Origin: Anaerolineales bacterium UBA6131
GTDB taxonomy: Bacteria; Chloroflexota; Anaerolineae; UBA2200
Length of the DNA: 9,052 nt
Assembly (NCBI GenBank): GCA_002435875.1
Contig: DIVN01000118.1
Span: forward strand, 1 to 9,052
Direction: 5' to 3'
The notes under the pieces are model-generated. The model had not been told where the DNA came from, ran no database searches, and was given only the letters and a program-made list of their open reading frames with translations. The position numbers and the translations under genes were made by a program. Position 1 is the stretch's first letter. Each line of letters opens with the position of its first letter. Below, piece by piece: positions 1-6,121 of this stretch.

Positions 1-516
1 CTTGTCGTAGATCTCCTTGACGTTGCTCTCACAACCAGGCGTGGCGACTACCTCAGCGCCATAGCGTCGAATGATGTCGAATCGTTCCTGGCTCATCTCT
101 GCAGGAAGGATCACCACGCTGTCGAAAGCCATCCGACAGCCCACCCAGGCACCGCCAATGCCATAGTTGCCTGTCGATGGCCACACCAAGGTGTGGCGGG
201 AAGGATCTACCTCCCCGAAGAGCTCCTTGTCAATCAGCACAGAGTAAGCCGCACCGACCTTATGGCTACCAGTTGGGAAATCCTTAGAGTACAGCACAAC
301 GATCGGTGCTTCCACCCCCGTCAGCGCCTCAGGTAGGACATAAGCGTAGGCCGCGCCGTCCGGCGCCCGCCAGGTAATGTTGTATAGATTTATTGGGTCG
401 AGGGGGTCTTGGCTGAGCATCTCCAATGCCCGCCGTCGTATGACCGGGTCTATCTTGGCCGGATGGAGCATCTCTTCAAAAGTCGGCCCCGTGACTAGCC
501 TGTTCGTCTTCGTCAC
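1..516 (-). CDS. Fold-type II PLP-dependent enzyme, N-terminal part, specificity unknown
   Basis: This is the N-terminal 172 residues of a PLP-dependent enzyme of the tryptophan synthase beta / threonine synthase superfamily; the rest lies beyond the left edge. The frame is open throughout. The likely Schiff-base lysine is K86 in TGSHKVGAA (residues 82-90), which resembles the TGSHK/TGAHK motif of TrpB and TrpB2 rather than the SFKDR of threonine synthase. The phosphate-side Asn loop is PSTGNYGIGGAW (113-124). An ATG at 520-522 is in frame, but AGGAGG (523-528) touches it, leaving no spacing. The GTG at 514-516 sits 6 nt from AGGAGG and is the better start. A second, weaker SD (AAGGAG at 534-539) could serve the ATG with 11 nt spacing. 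The gene follows thrC by 22 nt, so one operon is likely. I do not recognise a specific reaction. Cysteine synthase, TrpB2-like and general lyase labels are all possible; only the superfamily is secure. Confidence 0.85.
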   Translation of the reverse strand, partial: MTKTNRLVTGPTFEEMLHPAKIDPVIRRRALEMLSQDPLDPINLYNITWRAPDGAAYAYVLPEALTGVEAPIVVLYSKDFPTGSHKVGAAYSVLIDKELFGEVDPSRHTLVWPSTGNYGIGGAWVGCRMAFDSVVILPAEMSQERFDIIRRYGAEVVATPGCESNVKEIYDK

Positions 517-522
517 CGTCAT

Positions 523-528
523 CCTCCT
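523..528 (-). promoter_or_regulatory. Shine-Dalgarno of the partial PLP enzyme
   Basis: On the minus strand the sequence reads AGGAGG followed by ATGACG and then GTG. The perfect anti-SD match directly abuts the ATG, which is too close for initiation. It lies 6 nt before the in-frame GTG, so it favours the GTG as the true start. It falls in the 22-nt gap after the thrC stop codon. Confidence 0.75.
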
Positions 529-538
529 TCGCTCTCCT

Positions 539-1777
539 TCACCAATGAGAGACAATGTCGTCGACTGCTTCGAGAGTAGGCTCGATCAATTGTGGTTGTC
601 CCCCAGCTATGATTGCGCTATCGGCATCCTTCAGTCCATTGCCAGTCACCAGCACAACTACCTGCTCATCAGGGTGAATCCGTTCTTCTTTGAGCATCTT
701 CAACAGGCCAGCAAAAGCGGTAGCGCCGGCCGGCTCGGCAAACACTGCTGCCTGTCTGCCTAGAATGCGCATGGCATCCAGTATGGCTTCGTCACTAACG
801 GCAATCAATCTCCCCTTGGACTCACGGACGGCGCGCAGCGCTTTGATTCCATCGCGCGGGATCCCGACAGAGATGCTGTCAGCGACGGTCTCAGGCACCA
901 TTGGAACGATCGTTTCGCTACCGCTCTCCCATGCCTTCACCAGCGGGGCTGCCCCTTCGGCTTGCACTCCGACCAGTTGCGGAAAACGATCTATCCAGCC
1001 AAGAGCTTGCAGGTCTTTCAGGCCCTTCCAAAGGCCTCCAATGATGCACCCATCACCGACAGAGACGAAGATCTTGTCCGGAGCTTGCCATCCCAACTGC
1101 TCACATATCTCGAGTGAGGCGGTCTTTTTGCCCTCGGACAGATACGGATTGATGGCCGTGCTGCGGCTGTACCACCCGTGCTTCTCTGCTACAGCCAAGC
1201 ATAGGTCAAAGGCCTGGTCATAGTTGCCACGGACCATCATCACCCGTGCACCGAAAACAAGCAGTTGAGCTACCTTCGCCAAAGGAGCGCGCTTGGGGAC
1301 AAAGATCACTGCCGGAAGACCCAGGCTTGCGGCAAAACCAGCTAGAGAGGACGCGGCATTTCCTGTAGAGGCGCACGTGATGGTGTGGAAGTCGTGTTCT
1401 TGCGCCTTCATCACCCCGATCGCGCTTGCTCTGTCCTTGAAAGACGCAGTCGGATTCCGGCCGTCATCCTTGATGTACAGGTTCCTCATCCGCAAGCTAT
1501 CACCCAGCCTCTTGGCATGATAGAGAGGCGTCCAGCCGACCTGCAGAGATGGCGCCGGCGTACGGCGAGCGACGGGCAGCAACGGACGGTAACGCCAAAT
1601 GGACCGCTCGGGGTCTTGGGACAGTCCTTCGCGAGTTAGACGTCGGTGAATTAGGTCATAATCGTACACGACATCCAGAATGCCTTGCACCCCACAACTC
1701 GGACAGGTGTATAGGACATGATCCGCATCCCACAGACGGCCACACAGCACACACTTCAGGCCTCTGACGTGGTCCAC
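539..1777 (-). CDS. thrC: Threonine synthase
   Basis: Threonine synthase converts O-phospho-L-homoserine and water to L-threonine and phosphate with PLP in the cytoplasm, the last step of threonine synthesis. The 412-residue length is normal for the short bacterial/archaeal form. Visible features, numbered from the GTG at 1777: an N-terminal zinc-ribbon-like Cys pattern CVLC...CPSC (C9, C12, C25, C28); the PLP lysine K114 in TASFKDRAS; the phosphate-binding loop STGNAAS (137-143); the glycine-rich VSVGDGCIIGG (238-248); and VTGNGLKD near residues 377-384. The longest frame begins two codons earlier at GTG 1781-1783, but that codon is part of the AAGGAG Shine-Dalgarno, so the downstream GTG with 5-nt spacing is preferred. 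It is first in a leftward operon with another PLP enzyme, behind a sigma70-type promoter. The related cysteate synthase cannot be fully excluded by eye, but threonine synthase is by far the more common assignment. Confidence 0.93.
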   Translation of the reverse strand: MDHVRGLKCVLCGRLWDADHVLYTCPSCGVQGILDVVYDYDLIHRRLTREGLSQDPERSIWRYRPLLPVARRTPAPSLQVGWTPLYHAKRLGDSLRMRNLYIKDDGRNPTASFKDRASAIGVMKAQEHDFHTITCASTGNAASSLAGFAASLGLPAVIFVPKRAPLAKVAQLLVFGARVMMVRGNYDQAFDLCLAVAEKHGWYSRSTAINPYLSEGKKTASLEICEQLGWQAPDKIFVSVGDGCIIGGLWKGLKDLQALGWIDRFPQLVGVQAEGAAPLVKAWESGSETIVPMVPETVADSISVGIPRDGIKALRAVRESKGRLIAVSDEAILDAMRILGRQAAVFAEPAGATAFAGLLKMLKEERIHPDEQVVVLVTGNGLKDADSAIIAGGQPQLIEPTLEAVDDIVSHW

Positions 1778-1782
1778 AATCA

Positions 1783-1788
1783 CTCCTT
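1783..1788 (-). promoter_or_regulatory. Shine-Dalgarno of thrC
   Basis: The minus strand reads AAGGAG-TGATT-GTG. The last G of AAGGAG is the first base of the most upstream in-frame GTG, so that codon cannot be the start for this SD. The GTG at 1775-1777 lies 5 nt downstream, an ideal spacing, and fixes the start. Confidence 0.8.
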
Positions 1789-1863
1789 GTTGTTACCGCG
1801 TGTCCGATCGCAACGCAGACCGCAGGGCCAAATAAGCTTGTCGTGCGTATCCAACACCAGTCC

Positions 1864-1891
1864 ATTCTAGCGGCATTGCCAGACAGGTCAA
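1864..1891 (-). promoter_or_regulatory. Sigma70-type promoter for the thrC operon
   Basis: On the minus strand, TTGACC (1891-1886) is followed by a 16-nt spacer and TAGAAT (1869-1864); each hexamer matches consensus at five of six positions. Predicted transcription start is near 1857, giving a leader of about 80 nt before the GTG at 1777. The spacer contains a short symmetric GGCAATGCC. No leader peptide or attenuator-type terminator is evident in the 80 nt. Confidence 0.6.
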
Positions 1892-2010
1892 TTGTTTCCT
1901 TGGGTTAGCAGTATCATTCGACCTGCTGGCTTTGACAGATCGGTTCGCCATCGTACAGACCTAGTCAGGGCGTCTGGGCTCCATTGCCCTCCCTAGACTC
2001 CACCCGATCT

Positions 2011-2024
2011 GCCCTTGACAGGGC
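2011..2024. promoter_or_regulatory. Palindrome over the -35 box, candidate operator
   Basis: GCCCTTGACAGGGC is a perfect inverted repeat with 5-bp arms GCCCT/AGGGC around TGAC. The -35 hexamer TTGACA sits within it. It shares its last base (2024) with the palindrome covering the spacer and -10 box. It lies upstream of the predicted transcript, so a DNA-binding role is more likely than an RNA hairpin. Confidence 0.45.
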
Positions 2025-2043
2025 TACTCGTGTCGAGTAGTAT
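2015..2043 (+). promoter_or_regulatory. Sigma70-type promoter for the rightward GT39 gene
   Basis: A perfect TTGACA (2015-2020), a 17-nt spacer and TAGTAT (2038-2043, four of six consensus bases) form a strong promoter match. The start of transcription should be near 2050. Both hexamers overlap palindromes, which suggests repressor control. Confidence 0.65.
2024..2040. promoter_or_regulatory. 17-bp perfect inverted repeat over spacer and -10 box, candidate operator
   Basis: CTACTCGTGTCGAGTAG has perfect 7-bp arms (CTACTCG/CGAGTAG) around TGT. It fills most of the promoter spacer and its right arm overlaps the first three bases of the -10 hexamer. A dimeric repressor bound here would block RNA polymerase. 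No regulator gene is visible in the window, so the cognate protein is unknown. Confidence 0.55.
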
Positions 2044-2204
2044 GGCCGCATCGCAAGCTACCCCATACAACGTCGGGCACAGTCGGTCGGTCAAAACGAC
2101 CTCCAGTCTGGCTGCGCCAGCCCTGTACAGCTAGGCCCAATTCAGGCCTTGTCTCTCGCACACATCTGACAGACCAGTTGGGCCATCACGAGGAACACCA
2201 GGAC

Positions 2205-4190
2205 ATGTTGCGGCGACTGAAACGCTTGGCGCATACCGAGTGGTGCGCATTGCTCACGGTCACCTTGCTGGCGGCCGTCTTGCGCCTGTGCTGTCTTGAC
2301 CGCTTCCCACCGGGGCTGTACCGTGATGAAGCCTACAACGGATTGGATGCTCTGAGCGTTCTGCAAGGGCAATATCCCATATTCTTCGAGGCCAACAACG
2401 GCCGCGAGCCCTTCTTCATCTACCTCATCGCCATCTCAGTATCAGTGTTGGGTCGCAACCCCTATGCAGTCCGACTGGTGGCTGCTCTACTGGGTATTTT
2501 GACCATTCCTGCCACATACCTGATGGCAAAGGAGCTCTGGGGACAGAGGGTAGCAATGACCACCTCTTTCATTGCCGCCACTACACTTTGGCACATCAAC
2601 CTGAGCCGGATTGGCTTTCGAGCCGTAAGCCTTCCCACGATGGCTGCTCTAGGCTTGTGGTTGTTCATGCGAGGCTTGCGCACAGACAGCAAGCGCGATT
2701 TTGCGGGGGCTGGGTTTCTTCTGGGTCTCTGCATGTACACGTATCTCGCGGCGAGATTCTTGCCCCTTGCTCTTGTCCTGCTCCTACCCTACTGGCAGCA
2801 CCGGCATCGACACATCCCATGGAGGAGCTTGGTTATTCTCGCTGCAACCGCCCTGGTGGTCATGACCCCTCTCCTCATCTATGCAGTCACTCACCTGGGC
2901 ATCATTCTGGCCCGTACGCAGCAAGTCTCCATTCTGAACCCCTCGATCAATCAAGGCAATCTGTCCGGCACGTTCTTGCGACAGGCGTTGCAGACGCTGG
3001 GCATGTTCAACTGGCGTGGTGACTTTATCCCGCGACACAATCCTCCTCTGCGCCCAGTCTTTGATCCCATCATGGGCTCATTCTTCCTGCTCGGCCTTGC
3101 GATCGCCTTACGACATTTCTGGGTGCACCAGAGCTATGCTTTGCCCGTTCTGTACAGTGGGGTCATGCTCCTGCCAGTCGTGCTGACGGATGGTGCCCCT
3201 CACTTCCTGCGTGCAGTAGGCATACTCCCGGTAGTCTTCATCCTGCCCGCGATCGGTTTCGAGTATACCCGACAGGTTCTGCTTCGTCGCACAAAGACTC
3301 CGCTTGCGCTTGCTTTTCTGGCAGCGCTCCTTACCTTGAGCACAAGCTTCACCATCCGAGATTACGCACGTCACGTACAGAGTGAGGCTGCGTATTTCAA
3401 CTTCGAGGCGGGAGCAGCTGAGGCTGCTACCAGGATCAACCGCTTTCTGGCCTCTGGGTGGTCGCAGGGAAACCAGAGTACGGTAGCCTTGCCTTCAGAG
3501 CAGCAGGATCGCATAGTCTATCTCGATCCGCGGCTCTGGGAGAACTGGGTCAGTCTGCGGTTCCTGCTGACAGAGGATGACCAGCTGCAACTGCTGGATC
3601 CCGCGGCTTCCGCTCTGCCGACTGCTCGTGAAGCGCAGCTCGTCGTCTGGCCGTATGCTGAGTATAGCCAGTGGCTGCATCTGCTCCCCCGTAACACTCT
3701 GATTTTCGCGAGCGAGGGGCCTCTAGAACGGGGAGATCTAGAGAGCTCGGCCAAACAAATCTGTTTGACCTATGAAGCGACTCCTCCACGGGACATCCCC
3801 GGCAATCTGATGGTGCCTTTTGAGCAAGGAATCCACTTGCTTGGTAGTATCTTGCACCAGGAGGCAAACGGCCTGCGCGTGCGCTTGTACTGGCAAGCGA
3901 CGGCAGATATCCAGGCTCCCTATACCGTCTTTGTCCAATGGCAGCGCGGCACGCAAGTAATTGCGCAGAGCGACTCCTATCCTGCCCGAAGGCTCTATCC
4001 GACGAATTGGTGGAGGCCCGGAGACATTATCCTGGATGAGCACTGGCTTAGTGCCGATGTGTCGCCCTCTGACAGCGACTCTGCCATCGTTGGACTGTAC
4101 GACCTGCAGACGATGACCAGACTGCGGGTGCTCAACAAAGCTGGTGAGCCCATCGGAGACGCGGTCCCGCTTAACCTGCCCTCTAAGTAA
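2205..4190 (+). CDS. GT39-type (PMT_2-like) integral membrane glycosyltransferase with C-terminal beta-sandwich
   Basis: The 661-residue protein resembles ArnT/PMT-type GT-C enzymes, which move a sugar from a polyprenyl-phosphate donor to an acceptor on the outer face of the membrane. After a basic N-terminus (MLRRLKRL), the first hydrophobic helix (about 14-31) leads into a loop with the expected acidic pair D41-E42 in LYRDEAYNG. REPFFIYL (67-74) lies where many relatives have HPP. Several more hydrophobic helices run to about residue 380. RHNPPLRPVFDP (277-288) and the RAVG near 336-339 are typical of these bacterial GT39 proteins. From about 385 the chain is soluble; about 537-655 form a beta-sandwich homologous to that of the convergent gene. 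An upstream TTG at 2178 is in frame but has no SD. The ATG at 2205 has GAGGA (2190-2194) about 10 nt before it. Donor and acceptor cannot be told. The stop codon overlaps the convergent gene by 8 bp. Confidence 0.85.
   Translation: MLRRLKRLAHTEWCALLTVTLLAAVLRLCCLDRFPPGLYRDEAYNGLDALSVLQGQYPIFFEANNGREPFFIYLIAISVSVLGRNPYAVRLVAALLGILTIPATYLMAKELWGQRVAMTTSFIAATTLWHINLSRIGFRAVSLPTMAALGLWLFMRGLRTDSKRDFAGAGFLLGLCMYTYLAARFLPLALVLLLPYWQHRHRHIPWRSLVILAATALVVMTPLLIYAVTHLGIILARTQQVSILNPSINQGNLSGTFLRQALQTLGMFNWRGDFIPRHNPPLRPVFDPIMGSFFLLGLAIALRHFWVHQSYALPVLYSGVMLLPVVLTDGAPHFLRAVGILPVVFILPAIGFEYTRQVLLRRTKTPLALAFLAALLTLSTSFTIRDYARHVQSEAAYFNFEAGAAEAATRINRFLASGWSQGNQSTVALPSEQQDRIVYLDPRLWENWVSLRFLLTEDDQLQLLDPAASALPTAREAQLVVWPYAEYSQWLHLLPRNTLIFASEGPLERGDLESSAKQICLTYEATPPRDIPGNLMVPFEQGIHLLGSILHQEANGLRVRLYWQATADIQAPYTVFVQWQRGTQVIAQSDSYPARRLYPTNWWRPGDIILDEHWLSADVSPSDSDSAIVGLYDLQTMTRLRVLNKAGEPIGDAVPLNLPSK
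3813..4187 (+). other. C-terminal beta-sandwich domain shared with the convergent GT
   Basis: Residues about 537-661 of the first GT align by eye with residues about 500-625 of the opposing GT. Shared blocks include YTVFVQWQ versus YKVFVHLY, VIAQSDSYP versus LVAQHDSVP, YPTNWWRPGD versus RPTSSWKPRE, and VGLYDLQTMTRL versus VGLYDSVSGVRV. The pattern suggests an extracytoplasmic beta-sandwich. Its function is not established; acceptor or glycan binding is a guess. Confidence 0.6.
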
Positions 4191-6060
4191 CTCGCACAAG
4201 CCCCAGCTCCGCACAGTCCGAGCCATCAGGTAGGGTCACACGGACACCGGATACTGAATCGTAGAGCCCAACAACAAGCCTGAGCGGCCCCACAGCATCT
4301 GGCGGTATCCACAAGCCATGGTTGTCAGCGATGCGCTCACGTGGCTTCCAGCTCGATGTCGGTCGCAGCTCATTGACCGGAACCGAGTCGTGCTGGGCGA
4401 CAAGCGAGCCGTCGGCCGCGTACAGGTGTACAAACACTTTGTAACTTGCTGACATCTCGGATTCAGTTGACCACACTAACTGCACCGTGATGGGACCATC
4501 GCTCGCCGTGTTGTACGCCACCTGCTGCAGCGTGATTGAACCACCAAACGCAACTCGTGGATAGGTGTGCGCCATTGCCGTGCTCGCCGGCAAGTACTGC
4601 AGGTAGAGTGTATCATCGCGCCACGCACCCCAAGATGGATACAGTTGCATGTCAAGCCACTCTTTGAGCTCCTGATTCGCTCCGTAGGTCCCCTTGTACA
4701 AGACGAACCAGAGACGGCGATGCTCTCGCGCACCGGCCATGATGCGCTCCTGCGCTGTGGCAAGTGGCTCAACCACTGGGTCCCAGCGCAGCACATAGGA
4801 CCACGCAGGATCCCCCGCCCTCCGGAAGCGCTCATAGTGTCCCGCCAGGCTGAGAACATTGTAGAATAGCAGATCCTCGGGCCACAGCTTGTTCTCGAGA
4901 AAGCGATAGTCGGCCTGTGGATCGAAAGGCTCGGAGACCTCATAGGCCTTCTGATACACATAGTCACCAAGTGTAGGCGATGCCGATGCGACGAGCAGTG
5001 CGCTCACGACAAACCCCAGCCACCACCGGCGCCGCCAACAGGCAGCCACCGACCAAGCCAACCAGAGAGATAAGAACGGACTCGCCATGATCAGATAGCG
5101 TGCTGCGAACATGTGGGCCTTGGCACCGACCGAGACGGCCAACAGTGTAAGCACTATCGCCATGGCGGGCATGCTTATGAGTCGCAGCGCACGACGTGTC
5201 ACACCACTCGCCAGCAAACCAAGCAGCAGCACGAGCAGAGTTGCATACACCGCGTACCAGCCGGCCCCATAGGCAAAGGCCAAGCCAAAGATGCCATCTT
5301 TCAGGAATTGTGCCACGTCAGCGACGCTAAAGGAGAAACCGGTGCGCGTGCCAACCCGCGACAACATCGGAGGCACCGCGTAGGACAACCACGGGAGATA
5401 CAGCAGAGCGCAGACCATCACGGCAATCAGCACTCTACGCCACAGGCGAGGCCGTTGCGCAGCGACGTAGATGAGGGCAGCGGCAATTGCCAAGGCACTG
5501 TAGTAGAACGAGTATGCCGCGGCCACAGCGCCAAGCACAAACCCCAGATAGAGCAACCAATAGTCAGTCTCGAGCAATCTCAGCAGACAATAGGTGGCCA
5601 GGAGACCGCACATAACACACAAGGAAAACATGCGGGCCACCTGTGCATAGTAGATCAAGAAAGGCGATCCCGCCACCAGCGTAGCTGCCAGAAGCCCTAC
5701 TGCCGTGGGATCCTGCGTGACCCTCGAGGACCTGCTCCACGTACGCGCAGTAACGAAGGCAAGCGCAACAGAAAAGATGCTTGCCGCAACAGAGAGAAGA
5801 CGAACCCATCCCTCCTGTCGCCCGACAGCTAGCCAGCACTTGAGGACATAATAGTAGAGTGGTGGATGGACGTCCAGGGCCGTGATACGATCTATCTCCG
5901 ACCACGGGAGGCGGCTCAGCCCAATGCTCCACCCCTCATCCCAGCTCAACGGCTGCTGGCCGAGATGGTAGATGCGCAGAGCAAAAGCCCCAAGGAGGAT
6001 GCAGCCTAGAAGGACGTTCTGGCGCGCCCGCACATAGCACTCGGATGATTTGTCGGACAT
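4183..6060 (-). CDS. GT39-type integral membrane glycosyltransferase with C-terminal beta-sandwich
   Basis: This 625-residue protein is a second GT-C enzyme of the ArnT/PMT type, expected to use a lipid-linked sugar outside the membrane. A first hydrophobic helix (about 15-31) precedes the acidic pair D41-E42 in LSWDEGWS. DVHPPLYYYVL (63-73) is the classic second motif. RMFSL (143-147), RYLIMASPF (321-329) and repeated hydrophobic helices continue to about residue 360. A soluble part follows, with the shared beta-sandwich at about 500-625. The open frame continues 170 codons upstream to 6570, but that part is antisense to the next gene and lacks family character. The ATG at 6060 gives the normal N-terminus. 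No SD precedes it; the promoter at 6071-6098 predicts a start of transcription about 4 nt upstream, so the mRNA may be leaderless. It is divergent from the surface-protein gene and overlaps the other GT gene tail to tail by 8 bp. Confidence 0.86.
   Translation of the reverse strand: MSDKSSECYVRARQNVLLGCILLGAFALRIYHLGQQPLSWDEGWSIGLSRLPWSEIDRITALDVHPPLYYYVLKCWLAVGRQEGWVRLLSVAASIFSVALAFVTARTWSRSSRVTQDPTAVGLLAATLVAGSPFLIYYAQVARMFSLCVMCGLLATYCLLRLLETDYWLLYLGFVLGAVAAAYSFYYSALAIAAALIYVAAQRPRLWRRVLIAVMVCALLYLPWLSYAVPPMLSRVGTRTGFSFSVADVAQFLKDGIFGLAFAYGAGWYAVYATLLVLLLGLLASGVTRRALRLISMPAMAIVLTLLAVSVGAKAHMFAARYLIMASPFLSLWLAWSVAACWRRRWWLGFVVSALLVASASPTLGDYVYQKAYEVSEPFDPQADYRFLENKLWPEDLLFYNVLSLAGHYERFRRAGDPAWSYVLRWDPVVEPLATAQERIMAGAREHRRLWFVLYKGTYGANQELKEWLDMQLYPSWGAWRDDTLYLQYLPASTAMAHTYPRVAFGGSITLQQVAYNTASDGPITVQLVWSTESEMSASYKVFVHLYAADGSLVAQHDSVPVNELRPTSSWKPRERIADNHGLWIPPDAVGPLRLVVGLYDSVSGVRVTLPDGSDCAELGLVRVT
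4186..4563 (-). other. C-terminal beta-sandwich domain of the leftward GT
   Basis: Residues about 500-625 correspond to the C-terminal domain of the convergent GT: TVQLVW, YKVFVHLYAADGSLVAQHDS, RPTSSWKPRE, and LRLVVGLYDSVSGVRV. The domain ends at the stop codon, as in the partner. Because both domains end at the same junction on opposite strands, the two genes meet through homologous domains. Confidence 0.6.
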
Positions 6061-6078
6061 GTTGCCAAAAAGTATAAT
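6050..6078 (+). promoter_or_regulatory. Sigma70-type promoter for the surface-protein operon
   Basis: TTGTCG (6050-6055, four of six consensus bases), a 17-nt spacer and a perfect TATAAT (6073-6078) predict transcription from about 6085. The TTG at 6050 that could be read as a start codon for the next gene is therefore the -35 box. The promoter lies partly inside the first codons of the divergent GT gene. Confidence 0.65.
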
Positions 6079-6098
6079 GGCCCAGCTTTGCATGTCCA
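6071..6098 (-). promoter_or_regulatory. Sigma70-type promoter for the leftward GT39 gene
   Basis: On the minus strand TGGACA (6098-6093) is followed by 16 nt and TATACT (6076-6071); each hexamer matches consensus at five of six positions. The predicted transcription start is near 6064, only about 4 nt before the ATG at 6060. Its -10 overlaps the opposing -10 at 6073-6078. Confidence 0.55.
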
Positions 6099-6103
6099 AA
6101 CCC

Positions 6104-6110
6104 GAGGAGG
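6104..6110 (+). promoter_or_regulatory. Shine-Dalgarno of the surface-protein gene
   Basis: GAGGAGG lies 11 nt before the ATG at 6122, which is a little long but usable. It supports that ATG rather than the upstream in-frame ATG at 6092 or TTG at 6050. Confidence 0.6.
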
Positions 6111-6121
6111 TTAGCCTGCTC

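Larger units (their letters stand above)
1784..2204. other. Divergent intergenic control region
   Basis: This gap of about 420 bp separates the leftward thrC operon from the rightward glycosyltransferase gene. It holds the thrC leader and promoter (up to 1891), a featureless stretch of about 120 bp (1892-2010), the glycosyltransferase promoter with its palindromes (2011-2043), and a leader of about 155 nt (2050-2204). The leader contains short self-complementary elements: GGTCG/CGACC arms at 2085-2089 and 2097-2101, GGCTG/CAGCC arms at 2110-2114 and 2118-2122, and the palindrome CTGTACAG at 2123-2130. No tRNA, rRNA, recognised riboswitch or convincing small ORF was seen. Confidence 0.6.

Noticed and set aside
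377..1639. Several open frames on the plus strand opposite thrC and its partner
   Set aside because: They are antisense to well-conserved PLP enzymes and show no SD, promoter or domain.
1932..1959. Second TTGACA in the divergent region as another rightward promoter
   Set aside because: The best -10 at a fitting distance (TACAGA) matches only three of six consensus bases.
2178..2204. TTG start for the rightward GT
   Set aside because: No SD precedes it. The nine extra residues are His/Glu-rich and unlike a membrane protein start, and the ATG at 2205 has GAGGA upstream.
4150..4240. Bidirectional terminator between the convergent GT genes
   Set aside because: No stable GC-rich hairpin followed by a T-run was found on either strand around the overlapping stop codons.
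4476..4970. 164-codon minus-strand frame inside the leftward GT
   Set aside because: It is an out-of-frame shadow with a Cys/Arg/Ser-rich composition inside a clear coding frame.
5113..5832. 239-codon open frame on the plus strand
   Set aside because: It lies fully opposite the membrane region of the leftward GT. Its translation is rich in Gln, His and Arg with no recognisable domain, as expected for a shadow frame.
6050..6121. 24-codon N-terminal extension of the surface protein from TTG 6050
   Set aside because: The TTG coincides with the -35 box and most of the extension lies before the predicted transcription start. The ATG at 6122 gives a standard signal peptide and has an SD.
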